Part shown: positions 53,280 through 63,400 of the stretch, one piece after another
How positions within the stretch are numbered: the stretch's first letter is position 1
How the letters are laid out: each line of letters opens with the position of its first letter
DNA from: Ichthyophis bannanicus
Lineage: Eukaryota; Chordata; Amphibia; Gymnophiona; Ichthyophiidae
DNA: 64,000 nt
Assembly (NCBI GenBank): GCA_033557465.1
Contig: CM066031.1
Span: forward strand, 1,071,030,444-1,071,094,443
Direction of reading: 5' to 3'
The notes under the pieces: generated by a model
What the model saw: only the letters and a program-made list of their open reading frames with translations
Told to the model about the DNA's origin: nothing
Database searches by the model: none
Position numbers and translations under genes: made by a program

Positions 53280-53951
53280 ACTGGGCAGCCTCCTTTCGCA
53301 GTCTCCGTGGATAACTCTCTCCATGTTTCCTTGGCTTGCAACCTTGGCGTCGTCTTAGACTCCTCTCTCTCCTTCTCCACACACATCCACCTGATAGCTA
53401 AGACCTGCCGTTTCTTTCTCTATAACATCAACAAAATCTGCCCATTCCTTTCTGAACACACTACTAAGACACTTATCCACTCTTTAATCACCTCCCGTCT
53501 TGACTATTGTAAGCTACTTCTTGCTGGTCTCCCTCTGAATCATCTCTCTCCCCTTCAATCTGTTCAACACTCTGTTCTGCGGCTAATCTTCTGCCAGCCT
53601 CGTCATGCTCATATCACCCCTCTTCTCAAGTCACTTCATTGGCTCCCTATCCATTTCCGCATCCAGTTCAAACTTTTCCTGCTGACCTATAAGTGCATTC
53701 GCTCTACAGCTCCTCACTACCTTTCCTCTCATATCTCTCCCTACACCCCTCACCGGGAACGCCTCTCTTCAAGCAAATCACTTCTATCTGTGCCCTTCTC
53801 TTCTATTGCTAACTCCAGACTTTGCTCCTTTCACCTTGCTGCTCCTTATGCCTGGAACAAACTACCTGAGTCTGTACATCAGGCGCCTTCTCTGACCCTT
53901 TTCAGATCCAGGCTGAAAACTCACCTCTTCACTGCCGCTTTTGGATCTTGA
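53280..53951 (+). pseudogene. L2 RT thumb and C-terminal domain
   Basis: About 220 aa uninterrupted: CNLGVVLDSSLSFSTHIHLI, then HSLITSRLDYCKLLLAGLP, ITPLLKSLHWLPIHFRIQFK, LLTYKCIRSTAPHYLSS, AAPYAWNKLPESV and FRSRLKTHLFTAAFGS. These are the conserved post-catalytic segments of L2/Rex1-group RTs. The catalytic palm and endonuclease are missing. Because this stretch lacks stops it looks younger than the CR1 copies nearby. Confidence 0.85.
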
Positions 53952-54165
53952 CTCGCCTGATCTCCTTTGTGTTTTATTACCATTCCCCTTATATGTATCC
54001 CTGTCTACACCTACTGTGTTGTCCGTCTTGACTAGATTGTAAGCTCTGATCAGCAGGGACTGTCTCTTACATATGTATGTGCAACGCTGCGTATGTCTTG
54101 TAGCGCTATACATGCTATACTTTACTCCGGAAGTAATAGTAGAAGTAGTAGGCAGCAGTTCAGAA
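53280..54165 (+). mobile_element. L2-clade LINE 3' half
   Basis: 5'-truncated. One frame open to 53951 gives the RT C-terminal half, followed by an L2-type 3'UTR (ttgtaagctctgatcagcagggactgtctcttac) and an (agtag)-like end. Same family as 6485-6860 (minus strand) and 31400-31525. Confidence 0.85.
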
Positions 54166-54249
54166 TGGTTGCCACTGTGTTTAACCTTCGCTCCACCCAC
54201 GGAATGTCCCCGTGACTGCAATTAATGGAGTTATCAGTCTTCTAAATGC

Positions 54250-54519
54250 ATGGTGTTCTCTTCAATCATCCCTGTCAAGGGTAAAGGCCAAGGCAGAAAA
54301 ACTTTCAACCTGGAGATAAATCCATGGCTACATGAATGGTGTCATCGAGAGCATTTTGGTTTCCTGGAGCATGGGATGATGTTCCCAGTACTGCCGAGCA
54401 GAGATGGCGTCCATCTGTCCAAGAAGGGTCAAGGTGTCTTCAGTAGCAGACTGGCTAACCTATTGAAGAGGGCTTTAAACAAGATTCATTGGGGATGGGT
54501 GACAAAAGCTCCCAGGTAA
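54250..54519 (+). pseudogene. CR1 ORF1 esterase C-terminus
   Basis: About 90 aa ending an SGNH-type esterase as known from CR1 ORF1 proteins: INPWLHEWCHREHFGFLEHG, then block V SRDGVHLSKKGQGVFSSRLANLLKRALN with the catalytic Asp and His. The nucleophile block is lost by 5' truncation. It overlaps the start of the endonuclease ORF by about 30 nt in another frame. Confidence 0.8.
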
Positions 54520-55350
54520 GTGAAACAATAAATACATCTATAGCAATGGGTAAAAGGGGCAATATCTGGAAAACGGGGTGTATAAATGCCCATAGCATGG
54601 GAAATAAGATACCAAATGTTGAGGCTTTAATGGAAGAGACTGACTTGGATTTAGTGGTTGTTACAGAGACATGGTTCACAGACAAGCATGACTGGGATAT
54701 AATTATACTAGGCTATACTTTACTCAGGAAGGATAGGGTAGGAAAAAGGGGAGGAGGAGTGGCACTATATGTAAAAAATAATATTAAAGCTATAAAATTA
54801 CAGTGCCTAAAAAGGAAAAAAACTAGAAAGAGGGAAAAAGTAATCCCTTTGCATTGGCGTGATATTCAGACCCCCCTCACAGGGAGAAGAAGTAGACATA
54901 TACAGCATTGCCAGGAAAGGGGAAGTGCTACCGACAGGTGATTTCAATATGCCGGATGCTGATTGGCACATCCCTACTGCAGTGTCATCTAAAAGTAAGG
55001 TGATCCTGGATTCTCTACAGGGAGAACTATTCAGGCAACTGGTAACAGAACCCACATGTGAAGGGGCCATACTGGACTTGGGGCTTACCAATGGGAAAAG
55101 TGTTTCTGGTGTTAAAGAGGGAGATCATCTCATATTCAGTGATCACCAGATGGTGTGGTTCAGTATTAGGACTAGGGCTGCTAAAATCCATTCAAAAGTG
55201 AGGGTCTTAGACTTTAGGAAAACTAACTTTTCCACCATGGGCCAATATTTCAAGGAGTCATTAGCAGGATGGGAACCATTGGAGGATGTAGAAAAACAGT
55301 GGGCAAAACTGAAAGGGGATATTTTAAGTGCAAACCAAGCTTTTTGTTAG
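54489..55350 (+). pseudogene. CR1 apurinic-type endonuclease, frameshifted
   Basis: First frame (54489-54941): CINAHSMGNKIPNVEALM, LVVVTETWFTDKHDWD with the catalytic Glu, RGGGVALYVKNN. Second frame (from about 54859): PTGDFNMPDADWHIP (GDFN motif), AILDLGLTN, then IFSDHQMVWFSI with the SDH motif. All catalytic motifs are present, split by a frameshift near 54850. Confidence 0.85.
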
Positions 55351-55359
55351 AAAGGTAAA

Positions 55360-57140
55360 TAAAGGTAAAAGGAAAAGGAAGCCGCTATGGTTCTCAAAAT
55401 AAGTAGCTAAAAAGGTGAAGAAAAAGGGGGAGGTCTTTATGAACTACAGAGAGAGGAAGACAGACATCTATATTTGGAAAAACTTAGAGAAGCTAGCAAT
55501 CTAGTCAGGAAAGCAAATACACACAAAAAAAAGAAGAAATAGCCAATGCAATAAAATGGGGAGATAAGACATTTTTCAGACATGTTAGTCATGGGAGGAA
55601 GGGCAAAAGTGGTATTATTAGACTCAAGGGTGAAGGGGAGTAATATGTAGAAGCTGATGAGGATAAAATGGATTTGCTTAATAAGTATTTCTGTTCCTTG
55701 TTCACAAATGAAGGGCCAGGAGCAGAACCTCAGAAAACAGAATAGGAACAGAAGCGACGGGGATCTCAAATGATTTTCAGAAGACTGTGTTTGTAAGGAA
55801 CTAGCTAAACTAAAAGTAGACAAAGCGATGGGACTGGATGGGATACATATCTGAGAATACTAAAGGAACTTGGAGATGTTCTAGCAGCTCCCTTGACTGA
55901 CCTTTTCAATGACTCTTTGGAGTCGGGAGTGCTGCCAGAGGACTGGAGAGAGGCACATGTGGACCCTTTACACAAAAGCAGAAGTAATGATGTGGTTGAA
56001 AACTACAGGCCAGTTAGTCTAACCTTTGTGGTGAGTAAATAATTGGAAATGCTGCTGAAAGAAAAAATAGTGAGGTTTCTGAAGTCCAATGGATTACAGG
56101 ATTGGCGGCAGCATGGATTCACCAGAGGCAGGTCTTGTCAGACAAATCTGATTGATTTCTTTGACTGGGTGACCAGGGAGATGGAATGAGAGCCCTAGAT
56201 GTGGTGTATTTGGATTTCAGTAAAGCCTTTGATACTGTTGTGCACAGGAGACTTATTAACAAACTGATCACCCTAGGGATGGACCCTGGGTTAGAAATTG
56301 GTTGAATGGGAGGCAACAAAGGGTACAGGTAAATGGAGCTCACTCTGAGGAGGAGGTTAGCAGTGGTGTGCTGCAAGGCTTTGTCCTTGGTCTGATTCTT
56401 TTTAACATCTTTGTTAGTGATATTGCAGAGTAAGGTTTGCCTTTTTGCGGATGGTACCAAAATCTGCAATGGAGTAGGCAACCAGGAAGGAGTAGATAAC
56501 ATGAGGAGGGATCTATCTAAGCTTGAAAATTGATCGAGCTGAGATTTAATGCTAAAAAATGCAGGGTCATGCATTTGGGCTACAATAATCCAAGGGAGCG
56601 GTAAAGTATAGGGGGTGAAGTACTACTGTCCATAAAAGAAGTGCAGGACCTGGGTGTGATGGTGTCTGATGATCTTAAAGTAGCTAAACAGGTAGAAAAA
56701 GCGATGGCAAAGCTAGAAAGATGCTTGGGCACATAGGGAGAGGAATGGCCAGCAGAAAAAGGAGGTGATAGTGCCTCTGCATAAGTCTTTGGTGTGACCT
56801 CATTTGGAATATTGTGTGCAGTTCTGGAGACCACACCTTCAAAAGCATATAAACAGGTTGGAGTTGGTGCAGAGGGTGGCTACTAAAATGGTTAGTGGTC
56901 TTAGTTAAAGAGAATATGAGGATAGACTTAAGGATCTTAATATGTATACGTTAGCGGAAAGGCGGGATAGAGGAGATGTGATAGAGACTTTTAAATACCT
57001 CCATGGCAAAAATGCACAGGAGGAGAGCCTCTTTCGATTGAAAGCAAGCTCTGCTATGAGAGGACATAGGATGAGGGTGAAAGGGGATAAACTCAGAAGC
57101 AATATGAGGAAGTATTTCTTTATTGAAAGTGTGGAATAGT
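55360..57140 (+). pseudogene. CR1 reverse transcriptase, degenerate
   Basis: Several frames in order: DKAMGLDGI-type segment (about 55820), RILKELGDVLAAPLTDLFND, ESGVLPEDWREAHVDPL, NYRPVSLTFVVSK, GFTRGRSCQTNLIDFFDWV, VYLDFSKAFDTVVHRRLI (first catalytic Asp), FADGT near 56445 (FADD-like, second Asp replaced by Gly), and the end MYTLAERRDRGDVIETFKYL (56942-57139). The FADG change and many stops make it inactive. Confidence 0.85.
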
Positions 57141-57300
57141 CTCCCAGTGGAGGTGTAGAGCTGAGGACAGTATCTGAATTCCAAAAAGCATGGAACAAAC
57201 ACAGAGGATCTGAAAGGAAAAAGGGGGACTGTTGTAGTAGTTGATATGGAAGGGCCGACAAGATAGGGCTTTTTTTTGCTGTAATGTTTCTATGTTTTTA

Positions 57301-57940
57301 TTAATTGCATTGAATATCCTCCCATACTTGTATATTTTATTAATTCTGCAGGTGCATACATAGAGTACAAGCATATATTTGCACTTTTCTCAAAGCAGGT
57401 GTAGATCTTGTGCAAACAAATTTGCGTACTATTAGGGATAGTTCTGAGGGCCGTTTTTATAAAGGTACAGAGGAATCCATTAAGGATGTGCATTTGTTAT
57501 CATTCATTCATTTCATTACTGTGCCTGAAATAAATTTACCAAAATGTAAGGAAATAATCTAGGTGATGCAGAACAACCCAAATATTATTATTTTTGTTGG
57601 CGACATCAACAGGAAAAGAGCCTTACTCACTTTCGAATGTTGAATACATCCATTTTAATCAATATGGTTCTAAAATTAAAATGTAAACACTTATCTAGTC
57701 CATATAACTTGCAAAATCCAATGGAAGGTCACCCCCAAATCGCGATGTGCCTGTTTCGAGTCCACTAATGACTCTATATCAAGCACGATGGGGAAGTGCA
57801 ATGAAATTCCTCCAGAATTTATTATAATGTATTCAACATTCAAAAGTGAGTAAGGCTCTTCTCCAGTTGATGTGTCTGACAAAAGTAATTAGATTTGGGT
57901 TGTTCTGCATCAACTAGGTGATTTCTTTACATTTTGGTTA
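57301..57940. other. Non-coding stretch with paired inverted segments
   Basis: gccttactcactttcgaatgttgaatacat (57620-57650) recurs inverted at 57830-57860, and aacccaaat blocks flank both, giving a fold-back of about 330 bp (57570-57905). No gene. Confidence 0.5.
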
Positions 57941-58796
57941 GACACTAATCACTGGTAGTATTTTTTTTCTTGGATTGAAATAAATTTACTGCATGCTAAA
58001 TTAATGTAATGAACATTAACCATGAATTAATGTGTGTTGATTAGCACACCTTACAAAGTTCTAATACATGTTAAATACATGTCTAATACATGTTGGGTCA
58101 ATGTTGACTCAATAGTTGTCCTAAACTGTGTTCAATCTTCAGTCAGGCATCCATAGCTGTTATTGTATTGAGCCATTGTATTGTTGGTCTCCCTTTTTTG
58201 CATTGACTTTCAATCTTGCCAGGCATGATGTCTTTCTCTAATGATCTTTTACTTTGCCTAATGTGTCCAAAGTATGAAAGCCAGTCTTGTCATCTGAGCT
58301 TCTAAAGAAAGCCTAGGTTGATCTCCTCTAGTCCCAACTGATTTCTTCTTCAGGCAGTCCATGGTATACACAGTATTCTTTGCCAGCTCCATATTCCGAA
58401 GGCATCAATTTTCTTCCTGCATTTCTTTTTTCTATCCAACTTTCATATTCATATGACATTATTGACAATACCATGACTTGCATAAAAGCAAAATGAGGTT
58501 TCAGTTCTATAATAACATTTAATCAACGTGATCAATACTCCTCCTGTGGACAAACTCAGTAATATTGATCAATACTCAAATATTCATGCTCAGAATGTCT
58601 CAGACGAAACAGCACTCAATCCACAATATATCAAATATCAAGTTATAGCGCTTGATAGCATCAATGACAATTCTGGCAGATAATATTTCATGAAAATGCT
58701 TTTACACGAAGTTGTCCACAATATAGGCCTGTAAACACTATTTAAATGAACTAGGGCTTAGCTTTAGGCATTCCCCAATGCCACTTTCAGGCGCCA

Positions 58797-58837
58797 ATCT
58801 GTGCATTTCACTCAAACCAGAGTTTCTTCAGGGAGAT
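58797..58837 (-). ncRNA. Hammerhead ribozyme-like motif in PLE 3'UTR
   Basis: Minus strand: CTGAAGA core (plus 58825-58831), 4-bp stem II (ACTC/GAGT), GAAA (plus 58806-58809), a very short stem III (AT/AT around GCACAG), ATT at the cleavage site, and a partial stem I (CTCC with GGCG, one mismatch). Core bases are all present; stem I is the weak point. Confidence 0.6.
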
Positions 58838-59108
58838 ATGAAAACAAAAATACAAAAGCATATAAAAACAACAGCCATGCGGTAATTATCCATGTTGATT
58901 ATCATTAGAGTTCTTCATCATATATCATGCAGTTTTACATACCGATAAGAGCTACAACAAAGATGCTGCCCACATTGCCTTCCATAACATTTACTGAACC
59001 AGGAGGTATTCCAAAAAACGCCACGCATGCGGAGTAACCCCCTCAGTTCACTTTTATGTCATCCAGCAGTGATGTCACCCGATAAATTCATGCCCTTCAA
59101 CTATAATG

Positions 59109-59578
59109 TCAAAGGCAGAGCCCCCAATCATTACTGGAATTTAAATCTCTGGGCAATAAAGTTTCCAGGGTAAAAATCCAGCGCTGTTCCCGTAACAGTA
59201 GAGTCTGCTCTTGTGATCTCTCGTGCATTGCCCGTGAAACTTGCTCAGTACCAAAGCAGCGTAAATCCTGAAATTCATGGCAAAATTCCAAGCAGTGCTG
59301 GACCAGGGGTGCTGTTAATATCTTACAATTAAGGCGACTCTTATGTTCCACTATGCGAGTTTTAAAGGGCCGTACAGTCTTGCCTATATACAATAAATTA
59401 CAGGGGCATCTGGTTGCATAGACGACCAATGCTGTGTCACATGTTGTACTATTTCGTAGAGTATACATTTTGCCATGGTAAGTAAATTCAGTAACTTCAT
59501 CAGTAATTTCGCAAATTCCACAGTTGTCGCATTTCTTATGCCCCCTCACAATCGTTTCTTCTTCCACAATTCGTAAAG
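59109..59578 (-). CDS. PLE GIY-YIG endonuclease domain
   Basis: About 157 aa, uninterrupted to the stop at 59109. The frame is open upstream to 59663, but its first 28 residues are RTE sequence across the insertion junction, so the apparent ATG does not belong to the PLE. Visible parts: VRGHKKCDNCGICE (zinc-type cysteines), LVVYATRCPCNLLYIGKTVRPFKTRIVEH (GIY-YIG core with Tyr, Arg and the following RIxEH), APLVQHCLEFCHEFQDLRCFG and LREQRWIFTLETLLPRDLNSSNDW. In a full PLE it is fused to RT and nicks target DNA. Confidence 0.88.
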
Positions 59579-59949
59579 CATGACTTGGACAAGCTGAATC
59601 TTTGTATGCAAAGATATATCTCTGCACTTGAGAATCTTGTCTAGCTTGTTCTGTCGAGAGCAATTCGTTATCAGATTTCTCGACTACTTGTCATTTCTTT
59701 ATTGATTATTGATCTAAGCAAGTTAAAGTTGTCTACCATTTCTATCTCTTCTCCATCAAAGAGGAAATGATTGATTTTGCCAGTTGTCAGGATTTTTGTC
59801 ATCATCATGTTAAGGTGCAGACTATGTTTCTTGATTGTGATAGGGTGATATTTCAGATCGTCTTCACTTTCAGCCAGTAATGTGGTATTGTCAGCATAGC
59901 GAAGGTTGTTGATGAGTCTTCTATACAGTCCTGCTTCTCTGATTATTTC

Positions 59950-60655
59950 TGTTTCTCTGATTCATACATACATTTTTCTCAAGACCTTTGCTGAGCAAGA
60001 ATCATTTTGGAAGCTAGTGCCTAGAGACAAATTTCCCAACTTGAGAAGATGCAGTAAATCTGTACACTCCTGTTTCGGTTCAACTTATTTGTGTGAATCT
60101 GTGTTTTCGCATCTGAAAATGACGAAGAGTACGCAACGTTCCAACATGACAGATGAACATCTCCAGGATTCCCTGAGACTGGCCCTCAAGCAATATTCAC
60201 CCAACTTCAAACAGCTGGTGGATGAAATGCAGGCTCAGACATCTCACTAATGAGCAAGAGCGAAGTAGTAAAGATTGTGCAAGATCAGCCTGGTTCAATA
60301 CTCGACCTAAATTTAACACAAATTACTCAATAAAAGTTAAAGAAAGTTATTAAGACAGTTAAAGAAAGTTATTACTCAATAAACTTTAAGAAAACGTGTA
60401 CTTTCCATTTCCCCTCGCAGTTCTTTCTGGATCTTCGTCTCTCTGTTTTGTTTTTGCTTAATTTGCTTAACAGCTGATCACATCCAAGTAAATGACAGAA
60501 GGCTCATTAAAAATGGGGGGGGGGGGGATCCTCCAACTTTATTGGGCTAAAATTTAATTTGAAACTAATTTGAAACTTAATTTTCATGGTGGTAGATCAC
60601 CGGCACTTTTGGCCGGAAAAAGTAGATCACAACCTATTTGAAGTTGGACATGCCT
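59950..60655 (+). mobile_element. hAT-type DNA transposon 3' end
   Basis: C-terminal transposase (59985-60250), a noncoding stretch, and a terminus at about 60655. The terminus read inward on the minus strand starts CAGGCATGTCCAAC, consistent with hAT inverted repeats. The 5' part is missing; RTE sequence abuts it at about 59949. Confidence 0.75.
59985..60250 (+). pseudogene. hAT transposase C-terminal dimerisation region
   Basis: About 88 aa: WKLVPRDKFPNLRRCSKSVH, CFGSTYLCESVFSHLKMTKS, RSNMTDEHLQDSLRLALKQY. The FGSTYLCE-FS and R(S)-x-T-D-x-H-L segments are the signature of the hAT C-terminal domain in the group related to ZBED5/SCAND3-like and GTF2IRD2-like genes. The catalytic and zinc-finger parts are absent. 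The piece is free of stops to its own terminator. Confidence 0.85.
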
Positions 60656-61440
60656 GACATACACCATAGAGCAGAGGAAACAAACTATGACATCACAGAG
60701 TTCCCCTAGTATTTGCGGTCATTTATTGGACCCATGTGGCTGTAAAACCACCAGGTTAAGAAGAGAAGCCTTTCATAGATCACAGACACTACCATTTGAT
60801 GAACATGCAGGTAATCAGTACCGCAAGGCTCATCATAAACAATGTAGGCAAGATACCCAAGGACCTGTCTTGACTCCTTTTGTGCTGTCATAGTCAAGAC
60901 TGAGAAAAGACTGTGCCAATGGCCTGCTTGAAGATGCTTGGCTTCTAAATAACCCACTAAACAACAATATCCTCTTAAATGAAAGGTGTAAAATATCCCA
61001 ACTATCAGCATACAAACTGAAGAAAACTCCGTGATCTGACCACAATACCATGGCTCTTTAGGTCTCTGGTCCATCAGTAGTGAGAGACAGGCAGAGAGTA
61101 ATACAGAACACAATCACACACACACAAAGTGCTATTTTCTTTGAGCTCAGAGGGAAGACAATAAGCGGTCTATGAAGAGGCATAATTCCAGGCTTATTGA
61201 ATTCAAAGTCCTTCTCCTAAAAGCTCCTTTTTATTAGAGAAAAAGAGGAAGTAACAGTCATTTATTATAACCATGAAATAACACAAGGTGTCGCCAAAGT
61301 TCTTTTTACAGAGTAAGATCTGATTACAGTATATTAGATGAAATTTATAATTGCAAAAGTTGCAAAAATTATGTTGTGTCAGCAGGGACTTCCAGCTGAC
61401 TGTACAATGAACTTTATGCTTGCACAGTTCATAGCCTATG
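60656..61440. other. Non-coding stretch
   Basis: Short (ca)n run near 61113-61126. The 135-aa minus frame at 60706-61113 shows no recognised domain. Confidence 0.4.
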
Positions 61441-62030
61441 TTCTTTTTGCTTGCGTTAACACTGTTCCATCTATTTTAAAGACGGTTACAGAGAACTCAT
61501 GATCATGACATCCTCCAATTTAACTAATTTTTTGGTTCCATCCGCTCTCCCAGTTCCGAAACCATCGCCCATAGTTAAGGGACATTATAGCTGTGGTAAG
61601 TGCTCAGTTTGTGTACATGTTATCACGGTCAAAACTTTTTTCACACACGTTTCCTCTGGACGTAAACTGTATTTACAAAATTATTCTAACTGTAAAACCA
61701 CCAATGTCATTTACCTCATCCAATGCCCCTGCAATAAATTATATATAGGAAAGACTCTTAGACAGATTCGCACACGTATAATAGAACATGGAAGTAATAT
61801 ACAGAGGTGTCAGACTGACAAACCATTAGTTTCACACTGGTTACAATATAAACATACTATTAGTGACATAAAATTTGCTGTCATTAGAACTATCATTCCA
61901 CACTGGAGAGGAGGCAACATTGATCAAACATTGTTGAAATTTGAGCAACGTTTTATTTATGAGCTCAATACATTAGAACCACATGGTTTGAATCAGGAAG
62001 TGAATTTTGCAGTTTTTTTGGAGTAAACCT
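61441..62030 (+). mobile_element. Penelope-like element C-terminal part
   Basis: 5'-truncated plus-strand PLE entering in the linker between RT and nuclease. The noncoding 3' end (62031 to perhaps 62450) has no identifiable boundary. Confidence 0.8.
61499..62026 (+). CDS. PLE GIY-YIG endonuclease domain
   Basis: A 175-aa open frame. The first ~25 aa (NLTNFLVPSALPVPKPSPI) match the PLE pre-nuclease linker. Next are paired cysteines (HYSCGKCSVC), the GIY-YIG core NVIYLIQCPCNKLYIGKTLRQIRTRIIEHG with conserved Tyr, Arg and EH, KPLVSHWLQYKHTISDIKFA and FEQRFIYELNTLEPHGLN, then a natural stop. All core residues are intact despite truncation. It is diverged from the 59-kb and 24-kb copies, so at least three PLE lineages are present. 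Confidence 0.88.
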   Translation: MIMTSSNLTNFLVPSALPVPKPSPIVKGHYSCGKCSVCVHVITVKTFFTHVSSGRKLYLQNYSNCKTTNVIYLIQCPCNKLYIGKTLRQIRTRIIEHGSNIQRCQTDKPLVSHWLQYKHTISDIKFAVIRTIIPHWRGGNIDQTLLKFEQRFIYELNTLEPHGLNQEVNFAVFLE

Positions 62031-63400
62031 GATCGATAAACTTATTTCCACGCATACACAGGAGTGACCTATAATATGTTTCTATTACATTCAAAGGTTT
62101 TATAGTGATGATTTTATCTATAGCTTTTATATTGAACCAGATTGATAGTTACTCACATAAGCTAGTTATACATCATCCTCCCCCCCTCCCCTTTTTAGAA
62201 ATGCCATGTTCATGTGTCACATTTTTTGACTCGAAGCTCCTCCCATCGCATCGATCCACCCCCCTCTTTTGGTGCGAAAATCGGCGTTTTAAAAGTATCG
62301 GTCTTCACTTGTCCTCCCCTTTCAGTTGCACGCAGCTTATGCTGTGGACCAAGCTTGCGTACAGAACTCCTGTTACAGGTTTGATTTCTGGTTTTAAATG
62401 TAACCCCTCTCGAGGATTTTGTATACATTTACACATATATATATATATTCACTTTGGTTGATCCAGACCGACTATTAGTTTTACCGTGCTCTTATTCACT
62501 CTTAACTGTTTTTGTCATTGCAGTGCCGACTATTTTATTGGTTTTTAATTTCCTGCTCTTTCATACATGTATAGTTGATATAACCTTTGGGTAAGTGAAA
62601 TTATTTTAAAATGTGTGTTCATTTGGACGCTAAGGTAATTTCCATAATCCCCGTTGGTTTCTCTAAGTTTGAATATGTGGTTTCACTTTGTTCCACGTGA
62701 TATAATACAATCACCCGATTAGCGATCATCGTGTTCAGCATTAGCTCTATGGTGCTTTGGAGTCCGCGGTTTTTAGTGATACTTTTAAAACAACCCCATT
62801 TATTAATTTTTTGTATGCAGTTTTATACACTGCCATGTTTAAGCTAAGTAGCTAGCCATCTGTGTTTCTACTAATAAGTTTTTTTGATTGGCGTTTTGTT
62901 CCTGTAATCCGCATCCCTATGTGGCATGGCTATTTGCCGTTTTAAATATTTTTGGAATTTCAGCTCCATTCGTATGTGCCTTGATAGCTTTAAAACTGCC
63001 TTGAGGCCCCTCTAAAGATGTTCCTTTAATTTGTTTTTTTCTTGGCAAAATTCGATAGCATTTTTACTCTTCCCATTCCCTACGGAGTATCTTTACTTGT
63101 GAGAAGTCTCCAGTCATCAATTTTGAATGTTTCACATTAAACAAGCTTTTTTTATACAGTATTTGGGCATTTAACCTTAGAAGCTTTTTTAGCCAGTGAG
63201 AATATTTTGAGATGTAATTTATTTTCTAATTTATTAGCTCTCTTTGTTGTTTCTATCAAAATATTATCATGTATTTATGTATTTTATTATTGTTATTTTA
63301 ATGTTATTATTATTACTTTTATCAATATTGTCTTATGGTATCTACTATGCATGGTGTTTTGTTTTTATCTCTTATCTACATAGTCACGCAGTAACTCTGG
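62031..63400. other. AT-rich non-coding stretch
   Basis: Probably starts with PLE 3'UTR. (at)n at 62436-62449. The hydrophobic 100-aa frame at 63244-63546 is in AT-rich DNA and is not convincing. Confidence 0.4.

Larger units (their letters stand above)
54240..57300 (+). mobile_element. CR1-type LINE (subfamily 2), plus strand, long copy
   Basis: Contains the end of ORF1, then endonuclease, RT, 3'UTR and tail (tgtttctatgtttt at 57285). It matches the minus-strand copy at 13862-15950. 5'-truncated inside ORF1. Stops and frameshifts are frequent. Confidence 0.88.
58481..59578 (-). mobile_element. Penelope-like element inserted in RTE
   Basis: 5'-truncated PLE flanked by exact 9-bp direct repeats catgacttg (58472-58480 and 59579-59587). 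Encodes the linker cysteines and the whole GIY-YIG nuclease. The 3'UTR (58481-59108) has a hammerhead-like core at 58797-58837. Confidence 0.88.
58090..59948 (-). mobile_element. RTE-type LINE, minus strand, split by a PLE
   Basis: Pieces at 58090-58471 and 59588-59948 together are a minus-strand RTE 3' half like 35411-36163 (IDAFGIWSWQRILCIPWTA-type region, FDGEEIEMVDNFNLL). The PLE at 58481-59578 interrupts it with a 9-bp duplication. Confidence 0.8.
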
